A model generated the notes under the pieces. That model ran no database searches and was not told where the DNA came from. It was given only the letters and a program-made list of their open reading frames with translations. This document shows, piece after piece, positions 1-9,950 of a stretch of 64,000 bases of DNA (its first letter is position 1; every line of letters begins with the position of its first letter). The position numbers were made by a program, and so were the translations under genes. The DNA is from Trichodelitschia bisporula (lineage: Eukaryota; Ascomycota; Dothideomycetes; Phaeotrichales; Phaeotrichaceae): the NCBI GenBank assembly GCA_010356995.1, contig ML996700.1, positions 566,999 to 630,998 on the forward strand, given 5' to 3'.

Positions 1-1623
1 AGGGGATATAAGGAGGGGAGGGGATAAGGGGAGGGGGACGAACCGGCTGAGCTCAACTTCCGCACCGCCACCTTCTCCATCTTTAAACACTCCGGCAACG
101 CAGCATACCAATCCCTCAACCGTAACTGAATCGGCTTCGCCCGCTCCAGCACCCACCGCCCGCCCTCCCTCGCGCGGGCACGCCACTCCTCCTCCGCGCG
201 CAGGGTGTAAAACTCGCTCAACACCACAGCGAGTATCTCCGTCAACCGTATCATCTCAGAGAACAACACGCGCCCCTTCTCCACCTCCGCACTCCCCTCC
301 TCATCATCCTCGTCCGCCGCGCTCTCCGGAAAGTCAGACGCGGCCACGGGCTTGACGAGCCAGTCCGCGGGCGTAATGTGCGAAGGGCGGCCATGCACCA
401 GCGCACCCCATTTGTCCTGCATGAACAGCGCCCACGCAAGCCGTTTCCGCAACCCCTTCTCCCACGCCGGAATCCGCCACCGGGAGCAGTCCAAATGCAG
501 TCCCAAGTCCTGCCCTAGCCCGACCAACTTCGTCGTCAACGCCCACTCATCCCCCTCCGGCCGCTGGAGCAACAATAGCCCCGCCTGAATCGTGCTCAGT
601 TTCGGCCTAGCAACGACATACCCCATCGTCCTAAGCGCAACCCTTTCCAAAGCGCGGACATCCGGTTTTGGGCGAGCGGCCAGGGCAGCGCTGTACGCCC
701 ACCAGTTCAGCGCGAGGATGTACACGGCGGCCAGCAGCGGCGGCGCAAACTCCCTGTGACTGCGCGCGTATTTCTCCAAGAAAACCCTCTTGTGCAAGAT
801 CGGAAAACTGGGGTGTACGATCCGGAAATACAACCTGACGAGCGCAGGCCCATGACCCCCGACCAAGCGCTCCACGGCATCCGCATCCCCCGCCTCGTCG
901 CCCCGCCTCAGCGTCCCGGTGTCAGGGAGAAGGACAAAAGCCGCCGCGCCACTGACCCGCCGCAGCGAAGCCGCATGCAGCGAGGCCGTCCCGTCGGGGG
1001 ACAGCGGCAACTCATCCCCCCGCGTAGAAAGCTGCCCCACCAGCGCGCCCTCAAACTCCGAACTCCCGCCCACAAACCTGCTATGTCGATGATTCTGCAA
1101 CCCCAGCGTGCGCTTCAACAAACTCGGCCCCTTGAGCGTCGCATAATCCGCCGGCACCTCCCTCTCCTCAACCGGCTCCGGACTCCCCCCTACCGCCTGG
1201 GCGCCCGACGCATCCTCCGTCGACGGCAGCGGGGCAGACAGAGGCGTGGACAGTTTACGGCGCTTTTGCCGCGGAAGCGGGTTCTCGTCGAAGCTGCACA
1301 CCTGCCGGTGAAACCGACACAGCACGCACGCGGGGTCGTTGTCGCTGAATTCGCAGCGCGATTTGCGCTTGCGGCATGCGTCGCAGGGGCGGCGGGGTTT
1401 GGTCTTCTGCAAGGAAGGGGGGCCCGTCGGCACGGCAGCAGTCGGGAGCGCGGAACCGGGCGCGGGGGCCGCGGGGGGAAGACCGCTGGAATCCTATAGC
1501 TAACGTCAGAAACACTCGGGAAGGGGAAGGGAGCGGGGGAGAGGGGCAACCCACGCTGTCCTCAGTCAAGACAGAGCTCATGCCCACGATGCTCAGCGAC
1601 AAGGCCGGACCCTCGTCGATCAT
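1..1623 (-). CDS. Zn2Cys6 transcription factor, Dal81-like (3' end outside window)
   Basis: This is a fungal zinc-cluster transcription factor. Two exons fit: 1555-1623 and 1493 down to the window edge, joined in phase 0 by a 61-bp intron with a CTGAC branch site and a TAG acceptor. Residues C60, C63, C70, C79, C82 and C89 form the binuclear zinc cluster (CDACRKRKSRC, then CVLCRFHRQVC). From about residue 230 a fungal_trans middle region is visible (YFRIVHPSFPILHK, then WALFMQDKWGALVHGRPSHI). I checked that this frame has no stop codon from 1493 to 1. The CxLCxFHxQxC linker and the HGRPSH segment resemble the Dal81/UGA35 group, which in yeast activates allantoin, urea and GABA catabolic genes. 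Its position beside a ureide permease and a ureide-hydrolase gene supports a nitrogen-catabolism role. Zinc cluster: seen. Dal81 group: from family knowledge. Target genes: inferred. An alternative start is ATG at 1581. Confidence 0.85.
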
Positions 1624-2153
1624 ATACGCGATACATCTGCTCCCAGGGACGCGGGAAACTAATATCGAGAAGAACCGATGACTAGTCGATACGAAAAGAT
1701 TTGCTCTGACGTCGGCGAGAGATCTGTAGCTGCGATTTCCCCTCGGCCCTTGAGATCGGGCTCCGCGCCGACGCCGGCTGCTCCCCGTCGCGCCGCGCGC
1801 CGCGCGCGTGCTCCTGTTGGGTCTTATCTAGCGCGGAGCTGAGGAGGCGCTCGTGGCTTCGTCGTGATTGGTTGTGCGAAAAAGCAAACAACGCCCCCCG
1901 GGCTGGGCGGGCGATGATAAGGCGCGTTAATGGGGTTATGTCAGCAACGGCGAAAGCAGCACGGAGGACGGAGTCGCGGATGCCCAATTGGGAAGTATGG
2001 CATTAAAACGCTATATTCGATTCTCAGGACCGGCCGCCGGACCTACGCTCAACAATGGCAGAAACGACTCGTCTTCGTCCTTTGGAGGCTTTCAGCCTTG
2101 GACCCCCCCCCCCCTCCGTCCACCGCACCTATTCTACTGTAGCATTCGCGCGC
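1624..2153. other. intergenic: regulator promoter and permease 3' end
   Basis: This gap holds the upstream region of the minus-strand regulator and the 3' flank of the permease. I see no convincing coding segment or RNA gene, only a short C-run near 2102-2114. Confidence 0.5.
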
Positions 2154-3934
2154 TCAGACAATTTCCTTCTCCACCGTCACAGCCGGGTCCTTGAGATCGA
2201 CCTCCTGGCCCTCCGAGCTCGGGGTCGTGATCTCGCCCTTCTGCGGCGGGTACACGGCCTCGTCGATGAGGCTGACGGTCTGCGGGAAGAAGTGGTTGAT
2301 GGCGATGTAGGTCACGACCGTGGTGACGAAGCCGTAGATCCAGGCGAAAGCGTAGAGCTTCCACGCGCCGCCTACGTCCAGGTCGTTGCTGATCGACTTC
2401 GCGAACCCGGGCATCAGCGGCGCGACGCCGACGCCGAAGGCGGCCCAGGCGCGCCAGTTCACGCCGTGGTTGTACCAGTAAATGCCGCGGTCAGTGTACA
2501 GCTCGTGCAGGTTGAGCTTGCGCTTCTTGATCTGTGGCGCATTAGTGCGGCTGGAATGACGTGGAGGGGGAAACGTACGATGTAGTAGTCCGCAACGATG
2601 CACCCAGCCATGGGGCCCATGAGGCACGAGTAGCCCGACAGGAAGGCGAGCAGACCCGCGGCGTTCTTGATGATATTCCACGGGGTAACCACGACGCAAA
2701 AGAGCGAGATGAACAACGTGCCGCGGAAGATGTTGATGTACTTGGGCGCCAGACCCGTGACATCGTTGGAGAACGGGTACGACCCAGCAGCCACCTGGTT
2801 GCCAATCGTAGCCAGCATGAAGCTCAGCGAGACGAAGAACTTGGCGGCGCGGGAGTCGAACTTGGCAATCACGGCCGGCATGTACCACTGGAAGGAGCCC
2901 CAGAGGTAGCTGTGGGCGCTGGTGACGAAGATGGGCGTCAGGGCGCCGAGCGTGCCGATGATGGGCAGCGCGAGGAACTGGTGCCCCCCGGCGAGGCGGT
3001 TCTTGCTGAAGCGCCCGAAATCAGGCATGTTGACCGCCATGGAGGAGAAGAGCCCGATGATCACGTTGAGCCCGGTCAGTGCCGAGTAGGCGGTGTTCAT
3101 GTACGTCGACGTGATCTTCATGTGGCCGGTGACGAGCGGGCCGCCGCCCTTGGTGACAATCACGGCCCAAAGGAAGAGCGCAAAAAAGGTCGGCGGCACG
3201 ACGACCGCCTTGACCCAGAACAGGATGCGCAGCTTCTCAATGGGCATGAGACACAGGATCGTCTGCAGGATCCAGTACAGCATGAAGGTGAGCAGTTCGG
3301 CCGACGTAATGCCCGCGTTGTCGGGCAGGTGGTTCGGGAAGTGGATGAAGCTAGGCCAGATGGCCTCGATCATGCGCTGGAGGAAGTTGCCTGCCTGCAC
3401 GCCTGTGGACCATTAGCCTCACCCTTTACAAGATCGAAGCCAAAGCACTTACACAAAATCGCCGTCCACATCAGCGCAACGAAGGCACGGATGCAAATCG
3501 CGGGAAACGACCCGTACATGCCAAACGTACTCCGCACCACGACGGGAAAGGGGATGGCGTAGGTCGCGCCGATCTTGCCCGTCGCCGTGATGACGAAGGA
3601 GCAGATGAGGAAGCCGAAGAACACGATGGGGATGGTCTCACGCGCCGTGAAGCCCAGCGACATGACCGTCGACACGGTGCTGGCCAGCGGCGGCGCCAAC
3701 ATGTCCGAGCACCAGTAGGCCCAGTAGTCGACACCGCCCCAAGTGCGCTTCTCTGGCGGGATGGGGTCGAGATCTGGTCCGTTAGCATCGCGGCCTGCTC
3801 TCCCTAGAGTCAGAGTCCATACCTGGGTTCGACCATCGCGGGTTGTCGGCATACATGCCCACCTTAAAGGGGACATGGAGATGCATCTGCGGGCCAATCT
3901 TGGCCTTGAGGCGACGAGGCGAGAGGAACGACAT
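2154..3934 (-). CDS. NCS1 family permease (uracil/allantoin/ureide type)
   Basis: This is a plasma-membrane nucleobase-cation-symport-1 transporter of 544 residues. Four exons fit: 3823-3934, 3453-3773, 2579-3402 and 2154-2531, all with canonical donors and CAG acceptors, and all phases agree. The N-terminal signature is PDLDPIPPEKRTWGGVDYWA, near the start of the first membrane span. It is followed by about 12 hydrophobic segments, including the NMPDFGRF segment in the middle and a YYI segment just before the last intron. The layout and length match Fur4/Dal4/Fui1-type fungal permeases. The substrate cannot be read from sequence: uracil, uridine, allantoin or a related ureide such as biuret are possible. 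It lies head-to-head with the biuret/allophanate hydrolase fusion at 5608 and next to a Dal81-like regulator, which favours a ureide. The start was chosen at 3934 because the reading frame only becomes NCS1-like from there. Confidence 0.9.
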
Positions 3935-4454
3935 GATGTGTCAAAGGCCGGAATCCAAAAACGGAAATGTGAAAGGCCAGGACCACGTTGCGAGGATCGA
4001 CGTGTCTGAGTCCCGGGGCCCCTTGCGCTTGATATAGGAGGAGCCCGCGTGCTTTCATCTGCACAGACGGAGCTTTCCACGTGAGGCTATCGTCGTGGCT
4101 GGGGCTCGATACCAGTTCGTCGATACCGGCTGGCGCATGGTAGAGCGGCGCGCCTCCGGGCCTACGGTAGTAGCGGGCCCGCCAGCGGGAACCGCGATAC
4201 GGTTGCAAGTCTGGGCCCGCATATCAATCCGGCGCCGTGGTTCTGTGCGGAGATTTGCGGCTAGTGGTTGGTGTGTTGTGGGGTGCAGCTGAGCTGAGCT
4301 CTACAGGCTGGAGCTTCGTCCAATGATATCCCGGCCGCACACTGATCCGTTTCTTACAGGTCGAAACATAAATGGCATGAAAGCTCGATCGCCACTAGAG
4401 TCCCTGCAGGGTAAGCTGCATCTCAGCCTTGAGGGAGGCGGGGAGGGCGTTTTG

Positions 4455-4467
4455 CTTATCCCTTATC
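4455..4467 (-). promoter_or_regulatory. two abutting GATA-factor sites
   Basis: CTTATC occurs twice with one base between (4455-4460 and 4462-4467), that is GATAAG twice on the minus strand. Fungal nitrogen regulators of the AreA/Gat1/Gln3 class bind HGATAR, and closely paired sites are typical of strongly responsive promoters. The location between a ureide permease and a ureide hydrolase fits nitrogen catabolite control. Presence of the motif is seen; function is inferred. Confidence 0.45.
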
Positions 4468-4800
4468 TGACCTGGTGTCGCGCTATCCGAACAAGTGCCT
4501 CATCGGGACGATGCAACGATCTCTTCCCGGAATATGAGAAGCGCCACATGTACTCTTTGCAGTCGAATGCTTCCCTTACCTCGCTTGACCTTGCTGGGGA
4601 GTCATCTCTCTCTCTCGCGTATCGACCGCTGAATGGGCATAGGCAATGGAAGCATTGGCTCACAAGAGAAAGATGGTGCAGCACGGCGGTAAAAGACAAG
4701 GAGAGGAGGGGGAGCCGCGCAGCCGAGATGACATTCCACCTGTCCCTTCCCCCCACGGATGCGCCTTCTGCTGCTGATGTGCACATTCCCAGGAATAAGA

Positions 4801-5020
4801 ATGCTCCTTCCAACGGTGACATACCGGTATGTCTACCTTTGATGCAAACATGAGGCAGGAGCATTGTTATGTCAGGAACGAGCAATGTTACTCTTGAGAA
4901 GGTACATGATGTAATGTACTCATGATGGAAGGAAGGAGTATCGGAGGGCCTTTGCCACATCGTATATTTAGTCTCGAGCGTCTCTTGACTCTCTCCTCTT
5001 CTTCAAGTTTCATCAAACTT
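4801..5020 (-). repeat. interspersed repeat copy A (family not identified)
   Basis: The minus strand here matches the plus strand at about 26060-26270. Shared blocks include GTACATTACATCATG (rc of 4905-4919) and GAGAGAGTC...CTCGAGACT (rc of 4970-4995), in the same order. The proximal edge carries an inverted pair, ATGCTCCTTCC at 4801-4811 and GGCAGGAGCAT at 4853-4863, around the palindrome GACATACCGGTATGTC (4818-4833). No coding capacity is visible. It may be a decayed LTR or another non-autonomous element; its boundaries are approximate. Confidence 0.55.
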
Positions 5021-5607
5021 CTAAATAGTACTTCACCTCTAGCCATTGCAAGTGACAAGCCTATGCTTCCATTAGCTTCAAGTCCACATCAATAGGTACC
5101 CCGAGATAACACCGTCCCAGCTTCAGCCTGAGCTACTTCACTGGGAGAACCACGGCAAACCTCACCCGAGCTCGTATGGCCAACGGAACTTCGTTATGGC
5201 CGCTTATTGCACTCACACTTGTCAGAACCACAACACATGGCATTCTAGAAATCCCAGCTCCCGGCCCCCACTAGCGCATGCATGCAAAGCTTCAGCCCAA
5301 CGCCCACAGCGTGGGGTCTGGGGGTCTAGTTCTAGCCCCGGGAAGCACCCCGGCAACCCGATAAGGCGGCCCCGACCCCGCACAAGCGGCCGGCCGACGG
5401 CGCCCCGCCGGCCACCGTCGCCGCGTGCCCCGGTCCCGCCGCCCGCCCTCGCCATTATGCGGGGCACGTAAATGGTCGTGCAGCCTAGCAGCCCATTGGG
5501 GGCAGAGCGGATCGCACTTTCTCTTTCTCCTCTCTCGTTGCTCTCTCGTCGCTCCTTCGCAGCATCTACCGGCCAAAGAGCGCCCAGGAGACAGCACAGC
5601 ACTCACA

Positions 5608-7890
5608 ATGGCGACCTCACAGCTCCCCTCGCTCCTCAGCATCGATGCGAAGCCGTACGCCTTTGCCTTTCCGCCGCAGCATACCGCGCTACTCGTCATC
5701 GATATGCAGCGCGATTTCCTGCTGGCAGGCGGATTCGGCGCAATCCAGGGCGGCAACCTGGAAGCCGTGCAAGCGTCCATCGCGCCGACGAAGAAGCTGC
5801 TTGAGGTGTGCCGGCGCGCCGGGTTGACGGTGTTCCACACCCGCGAGGGCCACAAGCCCGATATGTCTGACTGTCCCTCGTCGAAGCTAGTCCGCCAGGC
5901 GGAGGCACCGGAGAACACGCAGCACACGCTGGTTATCGGGGATAAGGGACCGATGGGCCGGCTGCTGGTGCGCGGTGAGTACGGACACGATATTGTGGAT
6001 GAGTTGGCGCCGCTGCCGGGAGAGGTGGTCATCGATAAGCCTGGGAAGGGGTCGTTCTGGAATACAACGATCCTGCATAAGCTTAAGGCTCGCGCGATTA
6101 CGCATCTGATAGTTGCGGGCGTGACGACTGAGTGCTGCTTTGCCACGACTATTCGCGAGGCTAATGACCGCGGGTTTGAGTGCTGTGAGTTTTTGCGTGT
6201 GCTCAGAGGGGGTGGGTGTTAATGGTAGCAGGCGGCATCGAGGAGGCGACCGCGGGGTACAATGCCGAGTTCAAGTGCTCGAGCCTGGAGATGCTGTACT
6301 GGTCGCAAGGGCTTTTCGGCTTCGTCTCGTCACTTCAGCCGCTCGTTGACACCCTCGAGCCATATACCACCGCTCCCACGTCGCTCACCTCCCCCCCAAT
6401 CACCCCACCGGCCTGGGACGGCAACGTGACCATCCCCAGCCTACAAGCCGCCTACCGGGCCGGCCTCTCCCCCGTCACCGTCGCAGAAGGCGTGCTCAAA
6501 TACATCGAGCAGTACGAAACTGAAAACCCCGGCGTGTGGATCCACCGCGTGCCCAAGGACGTGGTTCTCGAGGCCGCCAAAGCGCTCGCCGCGAAGTACC
6601 CGGATAAATCCGCCCTGCCCCCGCTCTTCGGCGTCCCGTTCAACATCAAAGACAGCCTTGACGTCGCCGGCCTGCCAACGACGACCGCATGCCCGCCCCT
6701 GACGCACATCGCCTCAACCAGCTCCCCCGTGTACGACAGCGTAATCGCCCAAGGCGCCCTCTTCATCGGCAAAACGAACCTGGACCAACTCGCCACGGGC
6801 CTAACCGGCTGCCGGTCGCCCTACGGGCGGCCGCACTCTGTCTTCCACAACGACTACATTTCCGGCGGCTCGAGCAGCGGGAACTGCGTCAGCGTCGGCG
6901 CCTCACTCGTCTCCTTCTCCATCGCCACCGACACAGCGGGGAGCGGCCGCGTGCCCTCCGGCTTCAACGGCGTGGTCGGGTACAAGCCGACGCGCGGCCT
7001 GCTCAGCACCGTCGGACTCGTCCCCGCCTGCCTATCGCTCGACTGCATCGCCATCATCTCGCGCACCGTCGCCGACGCCCGGACCGTCTGGCAAGTCGCT
7101 GAAGCCTACGACCCGCGCGACCGCTACGCCAAGAACCCACTCGGCTTCGAGCGGCACGTCAACGCCACCGGGCCAGGAGCGCGGAAATTCACCTTCGGGA
7201 TCCCCCCCCCAGAGGCGCTCTCCGTGTGCGCCCCCGTCTACCGCGCCATGTTCCACAAAGCGATCGCGCGACTCCAGGCAATGGGCGGCGAGCTGAGGCC
7301 TATAGACTGGAGTCCCTTTGAGAAGGCAGGGAGGCTGTTGTACGACGGGACGTTTGTGAGCGAGCGCCTTGCGAGTTTGCCGGATGATTGGCTGGAGAAG
7401 AATCGCGGGCACTTGCACCCTGTGATTCGCGAGCTGTTCGAGGCGGTGGAGGCGAGGGGGAGCACGGCGGTGCAGGCGTACCGCGATTTACAGGCTAAGG
7501 CGCTGTATACGCGGCAGGCGGAGCTGGTGCTTGGGTACGGGGACGGGGGCGTGGATGTTGTGGTCGTGCCTACGGCGCCGACGCATTGGACTGTTGAGGA
7601 GGTGTTGGAGGATCCGATTAGGAAGAATAGTGCGCTGGGGGTGAGTTTTTTCTGATGTGTGTTACGGTGGGGGACTGGCTAACGAGTGGCAGGAGTTCAC
7701 GCATTTTGGAAACGTGCTCGATTTGTGCTGCGTTGCGGTGCCGGCGGGGGCGTATGCGGAGGGGGAGCTTAGGCCGGGGGCTGGGGACGCGCCGCTGCCG
7801 TTTAGCGTTACGTTCCTTGGGGGGAGTCGGATGGATGCTGAGACGTTGGAGATTGCGAGGAGGTTTGAGCAGGGCCTTTTGAATAGGTGA
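5608..7890 (+). CDS. biuret hydrolase-like / allophanate hydrolase fusion enzyme
   Basis: The 727-residue protein has exons 5608-6184, 6232-7640 and 7693-7890. Residues about 25-215 are an isochorismatase-fold cysteine hydrolase with apparent triad D32 (LLVIDMQRDF), K144 (VIDKPGKGSFW) and C177 (GVTTECCFATT), plus TREGHKPDMSDCP. This is the pattern of biuret-hydrolase and related ureide-hydrolysing members. Residues about 240-727 are an amidase-signature domain very like allophanate hydrolase (AtzF, Dur1 half of urea amidolyase). It shows GVPFNIKDSLDVAGLPTTTA with K332, GGSSSG with S406 and DTAGSGR with S430, and the 74- and 24-residue spacings fit a Lys-Ser-Ser triad. Predicted reactions are biuret to allophanate plus ammonia, then allophanate to two ammonia and two CO2. 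The C-terminal domain of bacterial and yeast allophanate hydrolases appears absent. The start at 5608 follows CACA before ATG. Fusion and motifs: seen. Biuret as substrate: inferred; another ureide is possible. Confidence 0.88.
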
Positions 7891-8118
7891 GGGATATGTG
7901 TGAGGTTGGGGCCGCGGTTGGGTTTGGGCGGTGATCTGTTGAAGGTTTGGGAACTGGACGGGTCACGGTTGGGTTGGGTTGCATAACTCGTACATAGCAT
8001 TTTGACGAATCTAGGCCGTGAATTAACACTGGTATTGCGGGTGTCTTTTGGGGTATTTCGGGATTCCATTTTGCCGGAGAGTCCGACTTACGGTCGTCAG
8101 CCACGCTTCGTACTCTCA

Positions 8119-8844
8119 TCATACCCCCCACACCCCCCCCCCCTCCCCAATCGGCCCCAGCGCAGCACCAAAATCCCCTGCGCCAAACCTCGGCGCCTCG
8201 CCCCTCATCGGCGCATTCGGACTCAGTTTCTTCCGTCTCCGCTCAAGGCCTGCTTTCGACGGGAAGGTCGGGAACATAGCCGTACTCTTCGGGCGCGGAT
8301 CCTCAGTGAAGTACGGATGTGTTAGGACCTGTGTGGCGCTTGGGCGGCCTGCCGGGTTAAGTTCGAGAAGGGAGGAGAGCAGGTCAACGCCTGCGGTGGT
8401 GAGGAGGGGGAATGCCGGGCGCAGCGAAGGCGGAGGCGGTGCGGTGGACGGTAAGCGCAGGGCGCGCGCGTTCGGCAATCGGCGTACGGACGGCCAAGTC
8501 GCTTCCGTAGGCGTGCCGCGGAGGGCAAATATCTAGCCCGTCAGCACCACTCCTTCCATCGGGAGCAACACACCTTCCCCACCTGATCCACCTCATTCTT
8601 CCCCTGCAGCAACGGCTCCTTGCCAAACAACTCCCCGAATATACACCCCAGGCTCCACATATCGATCGCGCTATCATAGACCGATGTCCCGAGGAGGAGT
8701 TCGGGCGCGCGGTACCAGAGGGTGACGACGAGTTGGGACATATTGGCGAGGGGGGGGGAGGAAAAGTGGCGTGCCATGCCGAAGTCGGCGAGTTTGGTTT
8801 GGCCGCGGTTGTTGAGGAGGATCTATGGGGGGGTTAGGTGGGAT

Positions 8845-8894
<50 letters not shown>

Positions 8895-9706
8895 GTGGGG
8901 GGTACGTTGGAAGGTTTGAGGTCGCGCTGGGGAGTGTTAGTGGTGGTACTTTTGGGGGTAAGGGGATGGGGGGAGGGGGACGTACGTGGAGAATCCAGTG
9001 ATCGTGGAGATACTCCACCGCCGAAGTAATTTGCAGCATCAGCGTCTTAATCTCACTCGGCAAAAACGGCTCCACCATATCCTCCTGCAGCGCGCGCAGA
9101 TCATGCTCCAAAAACTCCATCACCAGATACACACTAGCACAACAATCAGCCCCCCTTTCATCCCCAAATCTTCACAACTCACTCAAGTAACGTCGTCCCC
9201 ACAACCACCTCCTTCAAATCCACAATATGCGCGTGGCGGCACTCCTGCAGCGTTTGTATCTCCCTAAGCGCCATGTCGGGGAAGCCATCCCCTATCCGGC
9301 CCATTTTTAGCTTCTTGAGGGCGACGATTGAGCCAGTGGATAGGTCTTTGACGCGGGAGACTGTGCCGTAGGTTCCTTCGTCGATGTGGTTTAGTTGTTC
9401 GAAGATGGAGACGCGGCGGCTGGGGGACCATGAAGGCGCGGTGAGGCGGAGGAGCGCCAGTGGTGCCTCTGGGGCGGGTTCCTCTGGGGCGGGTTCTTCG
9501 GATAGGCGCCGTCGCTTAGTTGGCCGGTGATCCGTGGGTCTGTCGTCGGCTTGTAAGGCTTCTTGTTCGCGTTGTCGTTGCTGTGCAGCTGCTTCCTCGG
9601 CGGCCCGTCGTTCGCGCTCCGCTTTCGCACGCCGTTTTTCTTCTTTTTCACGTTTCCGAGCCTGCGCATCGGCGTCGTCGTCTGCCCAGCGGGATTTACC
9701 GGCCAT
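8119..9706 (-). CDS. CDK11: CDK11/PITSLRE-like cyclin-dependent kinase
   Basis: This is a serine/threonine kinase of 451 residues with exons 9183-9706, 8986-9133, 8906-8926, 8574-8822 and 8119-8532. The N-terminal ~130 residues are a highly charged Arg/Glu tail starting [13 protein letters not shown], followed by a CDK domain. The glycine loop is [11 protein letters not shown], then VALKKLKM (catalytic Lys), PDMALREI (the position of the PITSLRE helix), [15 protein letters not shown], the HRDLKPSN catalytic loop, [10 protein letters not shown] and [10 protein letters not shown]. The charged N-terminal tail and the EHDL segment favour CDK11 over Cdk1 or CDK10; CDK11 acts in transcription and splicing. 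The catalytic-loop residues RDLKPSN come from a 21-nt microexon between two introns, one of which contains a 49-G run. An upstream in-frame ATG at 9862 would add 52 residues; 9706 was preferred for its context. Confidence 0.87.
8845..8893 (+). repeat. 49-base poly(G) homopolymer inside an intron
   Basis: 49 consecutive G residues on the plus strand, so a C-run in the intron downstream of the kinase microexon (intron 8823-8905). It lies between the donor and the CCATAG acceptor and may act as an extreme polypyrimidine tract. Its exact length could be an assembly estimate. Confidence 0.9.
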
Positions 9707-9950
9707 GATGTCGAGGATAAGGCGTTGATATAGTTCGGGGATGAGGCGTTGACGTCGGGGTGGTCGTGGTTGAGCTGTGGTTGAGCTCGGAGGTGCGGTG
9801 CGGAGGTCGCGGCGGCGCGGCGTCGCCTTGCGGCCAGAACTTTTTTTTTCGCGGGGAAGCAAGACGACCGGCTGGGCCTACGTCGGGCACTTCACAGCTA
9901 CCTCACGGATACGACACGATATCAATGGCACATGAGACGACGTCCACGCG
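9707..9950. promoter_or_regulatory. compact divergent promoter (CDK11-like / NDUFAF7)
   Basis: Only 244 bp separate the start codons of two divergently transcribed genes, so both core promoters must lie here. No TATA box is obvious. Confidence 0.5.

Larger units (their letters stand above)
3935..5607. other. 1.7-kb intergenic region between permease and hydrolase
   Basis: This divergent intergenic region must contain the promoters of both the permease and the hydrolase fusion. Besides the GATA sites and the interspersed repeat listed separately, there is a further GATAAG at 5360-5365 and a GATAA at 5105-5109. I see no convincing gene. Confidence 0.5.

Noticed and set aside
756-1499. 247-codon plus-strand open frame
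   Set aside because: It is the antisense shadow of the Zn2Cys6 regulator, whose minus-strand frame carries the zinc cluster and fungal_trans motifs.
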